A stretch of DNA of 64,000 nucleotides from Roseofilum reptotaenium CS-1145 (GTDB taxonomy: Bacteria > Cyanobacteriota > Cyanobacteriia > Cyanobacteriales > Desertifilaceae): contig NZ_JAQMUE010000075.1 in assembly GCF_028330985.1 (NCBI RefSeq), forward strand, positions 1-64,000, in the 5' to 3' direction. The notes beneath the pieces are model-generated. The model was not told the DNA's origin and searched no databases. It saw only the letters and a list, made by a program, of their open reading frames with translations. This document shows positions 46,059 through 55,802 of this stretch, in pieces (positions within the stretch are counted from its first letter, which is position 1; every line of letters begins with the position of its first letter). Made by a program: the position numbers and the translations under genes.

Positions 46059-47066
46059 ATGCAAGAATTTGGTTTAACTCTACCCCAAACCCAACTCATG
46101 TATAGCTTAGAATACAATTTGGTACTCACGGATATTAAACTAGAGGAACATAACCACAAAAAGCTGTTAAAGATTACTTGGCTGGAAAAATGGCGAGATT
46201 CCATGAATCTCATCCTGCAAAACCAGCAACTGAGTAACCCCTCTACAGAAGTTGTAGAATTAATAACTAATTTCGACCACCTGAAAGTCAAGGCTAGAGA
46301 ACAAGCCCAAGAAGTTGAACCTAAATTTTCACTCTATTTGATTTTATTAGAATCAACTCTATTTGTCCCTTATTATCCTATCCTCGGAGAGGCTAGAGAT
46401 GGACAGTTTAAGGGTTTGAAGTTTGCGAATCCAAACCTGATTGAAGATAAGCTTAAATCCTTTGCCCAACTGTTTAATCTAGATTCCCAATGTATTAAAC
46501 GCTTTCAATCTCATCACAAAGAAGCGCTTGACGGGATTAAGGGAGGATTTAATCCATGGATTACCGGCACAGTCGGAGCGGTGTTTTTAGCCGCAGTTGC
46601 TGCATTGGGAACGCCTATTATTGCTGGTATTCTTGCCCCCATTATTGCCCCTGGTTTGTCAGGAGCGGCGGCAGTTTCTTCGGTATTGGCATTTTTAGGT
46701 GGAGGGGCGATCGCCGCCGGAGGCTTCGGAATGGCAGGTGGTGCTGCTGTTATTGCCGGTGGTGGAGCCATCTTGGGCGCAGGTTCAGGAGTAGGCTTGG
46801 GGTCATTATTTGCCCAATCTCCCACCACTGCGATTAATGAAGCCGCCAAATTAGAAGTGGTAATGAAAGAGCTAATTTTTATCCAGAAAGATATCCGGTT
46901 AGCTCAAGAAATCATCAAAGAACAACGGCAAGGCATTCGCGCCCTAGAAGATGAACGAGATGAATTAATGTACAATAAGCAAGCGAATGAGGAGAAAATC
47001 AAGAAATTAGAAGAAGCCTTAGATTACTTGAAACGAGCCTTACAGCGCAACCAAGATTTGTTGTGA
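46059..47066 (+). CDS. Membrane-hairpin coiled-coil protein (unknown system, gene 1)
   Basis: 335 residues. A helical N-terminal domain (about 1-165) is followed by a long Gly/Ala-rich hydrophobic region (about 168-255, VGAVFLAAVAALGTPIIAGI and GGGAIAAGGFGMAGGAAVIA) able to form one or two membrane hairpins, and then a coiled coil (about 270-335). The layout resembles proteins that insert into or remodel membranes. Family not recognised. The next gene follows within 63 bp. Confidence 0.7.
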   Translation: MQEFGLTLPQTQLMYSLEYNLVLTDIKLEEHNHKKLLKITWLEKWRDSMNLILQNQQLSNPSTEVVELITNFDHLKVKAREQAQEVEPKFSLYLILLESTLFVPYYPILGEARDGQFKGLKFANPNLIEDKLKSFAQLFNLDSQCIKRFQSHHKEALDGIKGGFNPWITGTVGAVFLAAVAALGTPIIAGILAPIIAPGLSGAAAVSSVLAFLGGGAIAAGGFGMAGGAAVIAGGGAILGAGSGVGLGSLFAQSPTTAINEAAKLEVVMKELIFIQKDIRLAQEIIKEQRQGIRALEDERDELMYNKQANEEKIKKLEEALDYLKRALQRNQDLL

Positions 47067-47129
47067 TTCTATGACTTCAATCCATAGGATTTGCAATTAA
47101 GTGATTACCGATTCCCAGCGCATAGCCCT

Positions 47130-48401
47130 ATGTCAGACTTATTTAACTTCAAAGATGATTTTTCTGTATCCCATCAGAAAATGTCAGGTATTCATCATGA
47201 TTTCAATGCTCTTCGCCAGATTCAACAGCAAGAATCAAAACATTTAGAGCGTCTCAAAAAAGACATGCAAGACATCGCCGACATTTTAGGGGTTTCAGTC
47301 GATGAAATTTCATCCAACAATTCTCCCAAGTCTCCCCCTCTTAAGTCTGCCAGTTGGGACGATCAATTTTTCCTCAATAATCCTCTGGTTACCCTGGAAG
47401 AGCGGGCTAAACAAGAGGTATTGAAAAAACCAAATTTATTACCGCCCCTGTCTCAATTAGATTATGCAGTGGTGGGGATAACCGGTTTGGTAGCGACGCT
47501 CCTAGATTTCTTCGTGGTAGCCATTCCCAAAGATATCAATTATTTGGGAAAATATCAGCAAAAAGGTAGTCAATTTACTCGATGGTTGAGAACGTTGGGA
47601 ATGGACAATGGAAAGTTACACCCATTTCTGAAATGGTGTGAAAAAGTCTGTAAGGTTCCCTATGATAAAAGTATTAGCTCCGATATTCCCGGATTAACGC
47701 CAAAAAACCATCGCTTACTGAGTTTAGGTCATGACCCCCTATTCGGGTTAATTTTTGGCATGTTTGATATCTTAAATGGTTCCCTGACGGCGTTTGATGT
47801 CCAAGGAAACCTAAAAGTTATTAAAACCTGGAATAGGGTTGGGGAAAATAAAATTTTTGCTCCCTTAATTTGGTTGGGGCATATTGTTTCAGATCTGTGT
47901 ACATCGATGGGAGTTCCAATTCCCGGATGGGGGTTTACTCAGCTCTTGCAATTTGGCTCAATTGGCCCCAAGAATATGAGAATCGCCCAAACGGCCAACT
48001 GGATGTATGTGAATGGCTATGAATTGCGCCATTTATTGACCCTTTCGATGCCTGTGGCGGCGATCGATCTGGTGATTCGCAGCTATCATTATTTTTCCAT
48101 CCTGAAGCCAGAACCCTCTGAATTAAAGGCTTCTATGGGTTATGGAGAAATAGAGAAGATTCAAGCCAACCTGAAGTTAAATAAAATGTTGCTGCTCTCA
48201 CGGGCGATCGCCGTCAGTGGGAATGGGTTAAAAGTCTTCACCTATACCGGAAATCCCTTAGCAGTGAACCTCACTCAATGGCTGTTCCTGATTAAAGATA
48301 GCGTAGCCGTAGTTCAAGGGATGATGCGCGATAAGGCTCCCGAACAGCTCGTCAGAAATCGTCAGCAAATTAATCTCACTTGGCAGGATATTCTGGGGTA
48401 A
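47130..48401 (+). CDS. Membrane-associated protein (unknown system, gene 2)
   Basis: 423 residues from ATG 47130 (TTG 47091 would read through a degenerate repeat). A coiled-coil N-terminus (HHDFNALRQIQQQESKHLER) precedes hydrophobic segments (YAVVGITGLVATLLDFFVVA; PLFGLIFGMFDIL; LLTLSMPVAAIDLVI). The motif HRLLSLGHDPLFGLIFG is reminiscent of membrane-bound metal-dependent hydrolases, but I cannot assign an activity. Probably an operon with gene 1. Confidence 0.7.
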   Translation: MSDLFNFKDDFSVSHQKMSGIHHDFNALRQIQQQESKHLERLKKDMQDIADILGVSVDEISSNNSPKSPPLKSASWDDQFFLNNPLVTLEERAKQEVLKKPNLLPPLSQLDYAVVGITGLVATLLDFFVVAIPKDINYLGKYQQKGSQFTRWLRTLGMDNGKLHPFLKWCEKVCKVPYDKSISSDIPGLTPKNHRLLSLGHDPLFGLIFGMFDILNGSLTAFDVQGNLKVIKTWNRVGENKIFAPLIWLGHIVSDLCTSMGVPIPGWGFTQLLQFGSIGPKNMRIAQTANWMYVNGYELRHLLTLSMPVAAIDLVIRSYHYFSILKPEPSELKASMGYGEIEKIQANLKLNKMLLLSRAIAVSGNGLKVFTYTGNPLAVNLTQWLFLIKDSVAVVQGMMRDKAPEQLVRNRQQINLTWQDILG

Positions 48402-48885
48402 TCGAGTCCTGATGAATTGGACTTGAGATCCTCACCATTTTCATCCCTTTCTCCTGAGCCGACAAGACAGAGAAAGCTTCAAAAGCAAATATCTCATCTA
48501 AGCCTGTCCGATCAACTCTCAGTCTGCATAAATGAAGGCAATCTCAGCATCGGGGAGGAGGTAAAGTCTCTCACGGCTGTTGCTATTTCCTTTCTTCGAG
48601 AGTATCCACCACAACACGGGAACGATCATCATCGGCGATCGAATTCTCCTCAAGTATTTACCAACAAGTCATTCAATCAACCAAGTCATTCAATCAAGGT
48701 CAAAATTAAATGAATACAGATAAGTGAAAACTTTCAAATTCTAAAATTAGATATTCACTCTATGGGCACTTTTTTGAAAGGTTGAGTATACTGGGGAAGG
48801 GAAAGCCACAATTCCAAAATTTTTCCTTGGTTCTCCTTCAGGAAATTCGCTTAAATCTGACCATTAAATTTAGGGGCTAATTCTG
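48402..48885. other. Gene-poor spacer
   Basis: 484 bp without a convincing gene. A TTG-started frame at 48417-48713 exists but has no ribosome site and ends in repeated sequence (CAAGTCATTCAATCAA occurs twice near 48670). The right part is the leader of the following kinase gene. Confidence 0.5.
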
Positions 48886-50691
48886 ATGTCAATCCAGCCG
48901 CGAAAATCTTCAATTTTTCGGTTTTATCAACGCGTTCCCTTACAGGTCTTTCTGATTTCAGCCTTTGTCATCCCCATTGTAACCGCCGTTGGTTTGGTAG
49001 CATGGATCTCTTTTGAACACAGCCGTCAAGCTGTTAACGAAGTGGCTACTCAATTGCGAAACGAACTCAGTCTTCGCATTGAAAAAGAGGTAGAAACTTT
49101 TTTGAAAACACCTCATCTCATTAATAATCTCAATGCCGATGCTATTAATCAAGGCTATATTGATGAAGAACAACAGCCCATTGATACCTCTCCTCGAGCT
49201 TGGCTTTACTTTAAGCAGCAGCTCAAACAGTTCCCCTACATTACTGCCGTTTATTATGCTAATAATAAGGGAGAATACATGGACTATCACTGGGGAGCGA
49301 ATAATGATTTGCGGTTGGGGATATTCGGGCAATCGACAGGCTCAACCTATGAAGTCCATATGACTGATAGCGAAGGAAAACCTATAAAACGGCTGAGTAA
49401 AACTAGCGATGATTACGATTATCGAGAACAGCTATGGTACAAAGATCAAATTACCGCAGGCAAAACGAATTGGACACCAGTCTATAAATGGATTGATTCT
49501 CAGACCATTAATATTGACTTGGGGACTCCGGTTTATCAAGCCAATGGAGAAATCAAAGGAATTGTTGGTAGCTCTTTTTCTTTAGAACGGATCAGTCAGT
49601 TCCTGTCTAGTTTGGAAATTGGCGAATCCGGTCAGACTTTCATTATTGAAAGAAATGGGGCTTTTATCGCTACATCAACTTTAGAACCCTCTATTCAGAA
49701 AGGAATAAAGGAAGGATCTCCGCTTTTAACGTTAGAAGATCCGAGCGAAGGACCTTACAGTAGAATTACAGCAACTCAAAGCAAAAATATTTTAACTCGA
49801 AAGACGGCTAACTTTTTACTCGAAACCTTTGGTAATTTCGATAATATTACAAGCGGATGGCAATTGGAATTCGAGCTAGAAGGCGATCGCCAGTTTGTTC
49901 AAGTCACGCCAGTTCAAGATGAAGGGGGTATTGATTGGCTGATTGTTTTGGTTGTTCCCGAAGCTGCCTTTATGGGACGCGTTAACGATAATGCTCGCAA
50001 TGCGGTTTTCCTTTGCATTGCCGCTTCTGTCAGCGTGGCGATCCTAGGCATTTTTTCTGCCCGCCGAATTGCTCAACCCATTCTTAAACTGAATGCAGCA
50101 GCAAAAGATATTGCCAGAGGAGAATGGGATAAAACAGTCAAGATCGATCGCACCGATGAAATCGGAGAACTGGCCAAATCTTTTAACCAAATGTCGGCAC
50201 AACTGAAAGAATCTTTTACGACCTTACAAAAACGAGTCGCCGAACGCACTGCCCAATTAGAAGTTGCCAAAGAAAAAGCTGAAGTTGCCAACCAAGCCAA
50301 AAGTACCTTTATTGCCAATATGAGCCATGAGTTGCGCTCTCCTCTGAATGCTATTTTGGGATTTACTCAAATCTTAACTCGCTCTCAAACGCTCTCTGGC
50401 GAGCAACAACAAAGTATCGGCATTATCAACCGCAGTGGCGAACACTTGCTAAATTTAATTAATAACGTTCTCGATCTCTCAAAAATTGAGGCAGGGCGTA
50501 TTTATCTCAATCAGGCGCTCTCACCCGAATTACAACAGCGACTGCGTCAAGCTACCCTCACGGGTAACAAGCAGAAAATGGCTGAAGTGATTTGCGCTAT
50601 TGCTGAAAACAATCCCGATTTTTCTGAGGCGATCGCGATCTGTTTCCATAATTTTGAATATGATAGAATTCTAAGTCTAATTCCCCAATAG
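48886..50691 (+). CDS. Sensor kinase-like protein lacking the catalytic ATPase domain
   Basis: 601 residues. Membrane helix (about 20-42), large Cache-type periplasmic sensor (about 45-360), second helix (about 370-390), HAMP (about 392-445), coiled coil, and a HisKA dimerisation domain with the phospho-acceptor His at 481 ([14 protein letters not shown]). Right after [10 protein letters not shown] (about 543) the sequence jumps to [20 protein letters not shown] and [15 protein letters not shown], which is the helical tail that normally ends hybrid kinases. HATPase and receiver domains are missing in frame. The protein can sense and dimerise but cannot bind ATP. Confidence 0.85.
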   Translation: MSIQPRKSSIFRFYQRVPLQVFLISAFVIPIVTAVGLVAWISFEHSRQAVNEVATQLRNELSLRIEKEVETFLKTPHLINNLNADAINQGYIDEEQQPIDTSPRAWLYFKQQLKQFPYITAVYYANNKGEYMDYHWGANNDLRLGIFGQSTGSTYEVHMTDSEGKPIKRLSKTSDDYDYREQLWYKDQITAGKTNWTPVYKWIDSQTINIDLGTPVYQANGEIKGIVGSSFSLERISQFLSSLEIGESGQTFIIERNGAFIATSTLEPSIQKGIKEGSPLLTLEDPSEGPYSRITATQSKNILTRKTANFLLETFGNFDNITSGWQLEFELEGDRQFVQVTPVQDEGGIDWLIVLVVPEAAFMGRVNDNARNAVFLCIAASVSVAILGIFSARRIAQPILKLNAAAKDIARGEWDKTVKIDRTDEIGELAKSFNQMSAQLKESFTTLQKRVAERTAQLEVAKEKAEVANQAKSTFIANMSHELRSPLNAILGFTQILTRSQTLSGEQQQSIGIINRSGEHLLNLINNVLDLSKIEAGRIYLNQALSPELQQRLRQATLTGNKQKMAEVICAIAENNPDFSEAIAICFHNFEYDRILSLIPQ

Positions 50692-50805
50692 TACAGTGAA
50701 GCAGGATTGTAAGGCCGAACGACCGATCGCGGCTAGAGTCTTCCTGAACGAATCGTACATTTGAATCGACTATAGTATACTTAATTGACGTGATTAGAGA
50801 ATTCC

Positions 50806-51744
50806 ATGAATGAAGCCAAGCAACCTTCCCTGAAGATCGCCGTGGTAGGAGATGTACACGATCAATGGGAAAGTGCCGATGCACAAGCACTACATGCTTT
50901 AGGAGTGGATTTAGTATTATTTGTGGGTGACTTTGGCAATGAGTCAATTCCGGTGGTGGAGGAGATCGCCGCGTTAGACTTACCGAAGGCGATCGTTTTA
51001 GGAAACCATGATTGTTGGTATACTGCCTCTCCTTGGGGTCGGAAGAAATGTCCCTACAATCGTCAGTTAGAAGACCGGGTAAGCGACCAGCTCAAGTTAC
51101 TCGGCGATACCCATGTGGGGTTTGGTTATCTCAATTTTCCCCAATTTCAGCTCAGTGTTGTGGGCGCTCGGCCCTTTAGTTGGGGTGGCCCCGTCTGGCA
51201 GAATGGAGGCTTTTATCAAGAGCGTTATGGTGTGAATAGCTTTATGGAATCTGCGGATAAAATTATCGCGGCTGCCCAGAAAACCGCCTATGAGACAGTC
51301 ATTTTTATGGGTCATTGTGGCCCCCAAGGTCTTGGAGATCAACCAGAAGATATTTGTGGCAAAGATTGGAATCCTTTGGGGGGAGACTTTGGCGAGCCGG
51401 ATTTTCGAGCAGCGATCTTGGGAACTCGAGAGCAGGGAAAACAGATTCCCTTGGTGACGTTTGGCCATATGCATCACCGTCTGCGCCACACCAAAGCACA
51501 ATTAAGAGAGGCGATCGCTCAAGATAATCAAGGTACAATTTATCTTAATGCAGCTAGAGTCCCCCGGATTATCACCACTGCAACCGGGAAATCCCGCAAC
51601 TTCTCCCTCGTTACCCTAGAAAACCAAACGGTTACCCAAGCGAGCTTAGTGTGGGTCAATCACCAGTTCAAAATAGAAAGTGAAGAAATTCTCTATACAT
51701 ACCGCCCATCTGCTGCCCAAATAGGCTATACTAATAGACTGTGA
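50806..51744 (+). CDS. TIGR04168-family metallophosphoesterase
   Basis: 312 residues. Calcineurin-like metal site: GDVHDQW, LFVGDFGNE, VLGNHDCW, FMGHCGPQGLG and FGHMHHRLRH. This long form is shared by cyanobacteria and plants; substrate unknown. It ends two bases before tRNA-Ser, so both may share a transcript. Confidence 0.9.
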   Translation: MNEAKQPSLKIAVVGDVHDQWESADAQALHALGVDLVLFVGDFGNESIPVVEEIAALDLPKAIVLGNHDCWYTASPWGRKKCPYNRQLEDRVSDQLKLLGDTHVGFGYLNFPQFQLSVVGARPFSWGGPVWQNGGFYQERYGVNSFMESADKIIAAAQKTAYETVIFMGHCGPQGLGDQPEDICGKDWNPLGGDFGEPDFRAAILGTREQGKQIPLVTFGHMHHRLRHTKAQLREAIAQDNQGTIYLNAARVPRIITTATGKSRNFSLVTLENQTVTQASLVWVNHQFKIESEEILYTYRPSAAQIGYTNRL

Positions 51745-51746
51745 CT

Positions 51747-51834
51747 GGAGAGGTGGCAGAGTGGTCGAATGCGCTCGACTTGAAATCGAGTGGGCGTTAA
51801 CAGCGTCCCGGGGGTTCGAATCCCCCCCTCTCCG
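51747..51834 (+). tRNA. tRNA-Ser(UGA)
   Basis: Acceptor GGAGAGG/CCTCTCC, D-arm, anticodon arm CTCGA-CTTGAAA-TCGAG (UGA), a long class-II variable arm (GGGCGTTAACAGCGTCCC) and T-arm GGGGG-TTCGAAT-CCCCC. All identity features of tRNA-Ser are present. CCA is not encoded. Confidence 0.96.
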
Positions 51835-51871
51835 TTCCCTTGTCGGTTGAGTGAATCAGGTTTGCCCTCTT

Positions 51872-52150
51872 ATGACTTCTACGATACAAATTGAGCATCA
51901 ACCGAGCCGCGAATACCTGGATCAACTGGGAATCTGGGATTGGCCAATTTGGACAAAAGAAGTCTCTGAGTTTCCCTGGACTTATGACTGCTCAGAAACC
52001 TGTTACTTACTTACCGGCCAAGTCATCGTCACTCCCGATGGCGGAGAACCGGTCAAATTTGGTGAAGGGGATTTAGTTACGTTTCCCGCTGGACTCTCCT
52101 GTAGCTGGAACATTCTTCAACCGGTTCGCAAACATTATTCCATGGATTAA
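51872..52150 (+). CDS. Cupin-domain protein
   Basis: 92 residues from ATG 51872 (MTSTIQIEHQPSREYLDQLG). A single small cupin barrel of the EutQ-like/DUF861 group: WTYDCSETCYLLTGQVIVTP and GDLVTFPAGLSCSW. The metal-ligand His residues of classical cupins are replaced. Role unknown. GTG 51851 is a weaker start. Confidence 0.85.
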   Translation: MTSTIQIEHQPSREYLDQLGIWDWPIWTKEVSEFPWTYDCSETCYLLTGQVIVTPDGGEPVKFGEGDLVTFPAGLSCSWNILQPVRKHYSMD

Positions 52151-52153
52151 TCC

Positions 52154-52552
52154 TTATTCTCTGACTGGTGCAAGCAGTCTACGGATGATGACCAAGAGCC
52201 AATAAAACATCCAGATACCGATCCAATTCGCCATCAGATCGATCAAGCTATAACTGCGGGCTGGAGAAAAAATCTGTAAGGTTTCATCAATGAGCGAAAA
52301 GATGGTGACTAAAATTGGCCCTAGGGGAAGAGATATTTTTCCCAGTTGAATCATCCGTTGTCCCAGGGCTTGATGGCTTAGAATTCCAGCAGTACCAATG
52401 AGAAATAAATGCCCGAATTTATCGTAATCGGCTACACGGGCAGGAATCCAGCGTAAATAAGCAGCTAGGGATATGAGCAACAATACGCCGAAATAGATCC
52501 AGAAGGCAATGATCCATCGGCGATCGGCTTTTTTAGGAGTAGGCGTTCTCAT
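52154..52552 (-). CDS. VanZ-family membrane protein
   Basis: 132 residues with four membrane helices and the VanZ-like pattern KFGHLFLIGTAGILSHQALG and SLIDETLQIFSPARSYSLID. Members are small membrane proteins of unknown role, some linked to glycopeptide tolerance. Converges with the cupin gene. Confidence 0.85.
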   Translation of the reverse strand: MRTPTPKKADRRWIIAFWIYFGVLLLISLAAYLRWIPARVADYDKFGHLFLIGTAGILSHQALGQRMIQLGKISLPLGPILVTIFSLIDETLQIFSPARSYSLIDLMANWIGIWMFYWLLVIIRRLLAPVRE

Positions 52553-52632
52553 AAGGGAGCAGTAATGAGTCGGTCTGTATACAGACGCTCAATAGCGCGA
52601 TCGCAGTTCCCTAAATTGTTCTGGTTTTTATT

Positions 52633-52893
52633 TTATCCTTGACGGTTAATTTCTTCTAAGAGCCACTCTTCTACAGGTTCTCCATCTTTGCGTTCAACGT
52701 GAATGGCGATCGCATAAACCTCAGCCGATCCCGGAGGTGCTGGAATTTGCTCAAACTCTATATTGTAGTCGTTGGGGTCTTGGTTATGCTCCTTGAGCCA
52801 ATCATTCACTTTAATTTGGGCAAACAACGATTGTCCATCCTGGAACATACGGGTAATTTGCATTTGCAAGGTATAGGGAGTAAAACGGGGCAT
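52633..52893 (-). CDS. Conserved hypothetical protein (86 aa)
   Basis: Soluble small protein (MPRFTPYTLQMQITRMFQDG ... WLLEEINRQG) with alternating strands. It looks like a conserved cyanobacterial protein, but I cannot name a function. It lies 45 bp from the SPFH gene and could be its operon partner. Confidence 0.65.
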   Translation of the reverse strand: MPRFTPYTLQMQITRMFQDGQSLFAQIKVNDWLKEHNQDPNDYNIEFEQIPAPPGSAEVYAIAIHVERKDGEPVEEWLLEEINRQG

Positions 52894-52938
52894 AGGCTAG
52901 TAATAAGGGATAAGAAAATAGGGGGATAGAATGCATCC

Positions 52939-53856
52939 TTATTCTGATTGTTGCAGAATTAAGGGTAAGTTGTCCTTGCCTCCACCAATAATAATCACTT
53001 TGCTGTTTTCAGATTCAGCTAATTTTTGCGTCGCTTCAATGGACTTAAGCTGTATAATTTGTGGCGTTAACCCTTGAGCCAGCAGTTTTTGGGCATCGGC
53101 AATGCCTTGGGCTTCTATTCGTTGTCTTTCTGCTTCTTTTTGCGCTTTTTCGATCTCAAATTCAATCTCTTGGCGCTCTTTTTCATTAATAAATTCCTGG
53201 CGCTCGCTTTCTTGTTGGGCAGCTAGTTTTTCCTGAATCGCCGCTTGAATGGAGTCAGGAAGGGTGACATTTCTGAGCAGAGCTTGATCGACGGTGAAGC
53301 CTAACGGTTGTAGTTGACTAATCAAAGAGTCTTGTAGCGTTTGGGCAATCTCTTGGCGCTTTTCTCCATAAATTTCACGGGCTTCATAACGGGCAGAAAT
53401 TTCTCGAATCAGCGATCGAAAGCGAGAGATGATGATTTCGGTCTCATCTGTGCCAATATTTTCATAAACGTTGGCAACTTGTTGAGGGTCAAGTTTATAT
53501 TGTAAACTGACATCCATACTTAGATTTAGACCTTCTTTTGAGGTTGCACTTACTGTTTCTTTAATGTCTTTGAGGCGAGTAGAAAACGTTGTGATTTTGG
53601 CCATAGGATTGGTCAAGTGTACGCCAGGTTTCAGGGGCTTTTCTTGAACTTTTCCAAGGATTTCGACAACAGCGACTTTACCCGTTGACATCACAACCAA
53701 GCATTGGGATAAAGTCGCCAAAAAACCAATTACACCAATCAGAAGAGAGATGACTCTGATTTGACGTTGGCGATGTTCGGGAATAGCATCAATAGAGGTA
53801 CTGCCTAAGGCGATCGCCAACGCTAACAATGACGTGAGGAGATAGGGAATAAACAT
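52939..53856 (-). CDS. Prohibitin/SPFH-domain protein
   Basis: 305 residues. N-terminal membrane anchor (two hydrophobic segments in 1-60), SPFH domain (VAVVEILGKVQEKPLKPGVH, DVSLQYKLDPQQVANVYENI), and a long charged coiled coil (NEKERQEIEFEIEKAQKEAE). Such proteins form ring- or cage-like membrane scaffolds that regulate FtsH-type proteases in thylakoid repair. Confidence 0.9.
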   Translation of the reverse strand: MFIPYLLTSLLALAIALGSTSIDAIPEHRQRQIRVISLLIGVIGFLATLSQCLVVMSTGKVAVVEILGKVQEKPLKPGVHLTNPMAKITTFSTRLKDIKETVSATSKEGLNLSMDVSLQYKLDPQQVANVYENIGTDETEIIISRFRSLIREISARYEAREIYGEKRQEIAQTLQDSLISQLQPLGFTVDQALLRNVTLPDSIQAAIQEKLAAQQESERQEFINEKERQEIEFEIEKAQKEAERQRIEAQGIADAQKLLAQGLTPQIIQLKSIEATQKLAESENSKVIIIGGGKDNLPLILQQSE

Positions 53857-53995
53857 GATTGTTGCGAAGATCAGTACCTTTATAGGGTAGTTCAGGGTCG
53901 TTAACCTCTAGGGCAAAGGTAAAGAAAAGTTCACTATCTGTTATCTTGTGAAAAGAATACCTCAGTTCTCTTAAACTTCCCTTAAAACAACTCCC

Positions 53996-55228
53996 ATGAC
54001 ATTTCCCTTACCCAACTTGTTAGTTCCTGAACGAGCGGTTTCCGTAAATGAATTCACCCGATATTTACAAATGCGCTTAGAAGGAGATGAACGCCTTCAG
54101 CAAATTTGGGTTACGGGTGAAGTGTCAAGTGCTAGCCAATATAGCAGCGGATTATTTTTCACGCTACAAGATCCGGAAGTAAAAGCAAGTCTCAATTGTG
54201 TGGTGTGGAATAATGCCTTATCTCGACTGATGACTCAACCGACTGCGGGGGCTAAAATTGTGGTACTGGGAACCCTGCGGATTTATCCCCCTAGAGGACA
54301 ATATCAATTAATGGTCTATCAGGTGCTTCCGGGAGGGGAAGGTTTACAAGCCCTTCGATATCGACAATTGCGCGATCGCCTAGCGGCTGAAGGCTATTTT
54401 GACCCCGATCGCAAACAACCCATTCCGTCCCATCCAAACATTGTGGCCGTAATTACCTCACGTCAAGCCGCCGCCTGGGGGGATATTCAACGCACTCTCA
54501 AGCGCCGTTATCCTGGGTTGCATGTCCTCTTTTGTCCAGCTCTGGTACAAGGCGAACAATCCCCCAGTTCTATTGTCAGAGCCATTCAACAGGTAGAAAG
54601 TGATGGTCGGGCTGAAGTAATTATTCTAGCCAGAGGGGGAGGAGCGACGGAAGATTTAGCCGCGTTTAATGATGAGCGAGTGGTTAAGGCGATCGCCGAG
54701 TGTCCCATTCCCATTATTTCCGGTATCGGTCATCAGAGGGATGAATCCCTCGCCGACTTAGCTGCCGATCTCTATGTCCATACCCCTACCGCTGCGGCCA
54801 ATCGAGCTGTCCCAGAACTCTCTACCCTCTTGAATGAACATGAAGACCGTTGTCTAGCGCTGATCGACGTTGCTCACACCTACTTCAACCAACATCAGCA
54901 TCAACTTAATCTCTTGCGAAACCGCCTCTATCGTCTGCAACTCGATCGCCAAATTACACAGGAAGAACAAACCTTAGACTGGAAGCGCCGTCAATTAATC
55001 CAACTCAGTCTACAAGCACTACAACAACAAACTCAAAAATGTGACTATTTGCGCCAAAAACTGTCTACTCTCGATCCTCATAATGTCTTGAAACGGGGAT
55101 ATGCTTTAGTCCGCAGCGAAAACGGAGAAATTGTGCGCTCTGTAAGTTCCCTAAAGTCAGACCAAGAACTATCAATTGGATTGGGTCAAGGTCAAGTGAA
55201 GGTCAAAATTGTAGAAATTCTCCCTTGA
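53996..55228 (+). CDS. xseA: Exodeoxyribonuclease VII large subunit
   Basis: 410 residues. OB-fold at the N-terminus (LQQIWVTGEVSSASQYSSG), catalytic region (RGGGATEDLAAFND, ISGIGHQRDESLADLAAD) and a long helical C-terminal part ending in HNVLKRGYALV. Degrades single-stranded DNA from both ends with XseB. Confidence 0.94.
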   Translation: MTFPLPNLLVPERAVSVNEFTRYLQMRLEGDERLQQIWVTGEVSSASQYSSGLFFTLQDPEVKASLNCVVWNNALSRLMTQPTAGAKIVVLGTLRIYPPRGQYQLMVYQVLPGGEGLQALRYRQLRDRLAAEGYFDPDRKQPIPSHPNIVAVITSRQAAAWGDIQRTLKRRYPGLHVLFCPALVQGEQSPSSIVRAIQQVESDGRAEVIILARGGGATEDLAAFNDERVVKAIAECPIPIISGIGHQRDESLADLAADLYVHTPTAAANRAVPELSTLLNEHEDRCLALIDVAHTYFNQHQHQLNLLRNRLYRLQLDRQITQEEQTLDWKRRQLIQLSLQALQQQTQKCDYLRQKLSTLDPHNVLKRGYALVRSENGEIVRSVSSLKSDQELSIGLGQGQVKVKIVEILP

Positions 55229-55281
55229 TCATTCTGTAATTCCTGATTGAACAAGGTACTGCATAATAGAGGAAACTACTG

Positions 55282-55287
55282 TATAGT
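55282..55287 (+). promoter_or_regulatory. -10 box of the putative 6S RNA
   Basis: TATAGT, five bases before the predicted 5' end at about 55291. No good -35 is seen. Confidence 0.4.
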
Positions 55288-55290
55288 GAT

Positions 55291-55473
55291 GGTCTGTTCT
55301 ATGGAGTACAGCTTGGAGCCTTAGATCTAACCCATACAAGCTTTTGCTGATTGCTATTCGTGCCTATTCCTAGAGTGCAAAATGCTCTATGTAGCGAAAG
55401 AGAAGAGGAATGTATTCCTGATTACCTACTGGAAGCAACTGAGAGGCCTAAGCTATTTCTATGAGCAACAACC
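55291..55473 (+). ncRNA. Rod-shaped RNA candidate, possibly 6S RNA
   Basis: The 334-bp gap between xseA and xseB folds as one long interrupted hairpin: GGT-GTT-AGCTT on the 5' side pairs with AAGCT-AAC-ACC on the 3' side, enclosing a large asymmetric bubble and an apical TTCCT/AGGAA stem with AGAG(T)GC/GCTCT hairpin. Size (about 183 nt) and the closed-stem, open-bubble layout fit cyanobacterial 6S RNA, which mimics an open promoter. No conserved primary sequence was verified. Confidence 0.45.
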
Positions 55474-55562
55474 GATAGGGGTACAGTTATAACCACCCAC
55501 GTCCTAATCATCTCCTGTTCCCTATCCATCGTTCACTAGACCCTCACTCGTTCAGGTTTATT

Positions 55563-55802
55563 ATGCCTAAATCCTCCAAGAATAACTCTACACCTCAATC
55601 GGATTGGAATTATGAAGAAACCGTTGCCCAAGTTGAAGCTATTATTAACCAAATGGAAGCGGGAGATATGGACTTAGCGGAAGTCTTCAATCAATTTACT
55701 CGGGCTGTAGAATATCTTAAAGAGTGTGAGAGCTTTCTCGCGCACAAGCGATCGCAAATGGATTTGATGATCGAAACCTTAAGTGAAGATCCAGACTTCT
55801 AA
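55563..55802 (+). CDS. xseB: Exodeoxyribonuclease VII small subunit
   Basis: 79 residues with the XseB helical hairpin: WNYEETVAQVEAIINQMEAG, DMDLAEVFNQFTRAVEYLKE. Forms the complex with XseA. Its end overlaps the converging TPR gene by 4 bp. Confidence 0.93.
   Translation: MPKSSKNNSTPQSDWNYEETVAQVEAIINQMEAGDMDLAEVFNQFTRAVEYLKECESFLAHKRSQMDLMIETLSEDPDF

Noticed and set aside
48417-48713. 98-codon ORF
   Set aside because: TTG start, no ribosome site, low-complexity tail containing a direct repeat, no family resemblance.
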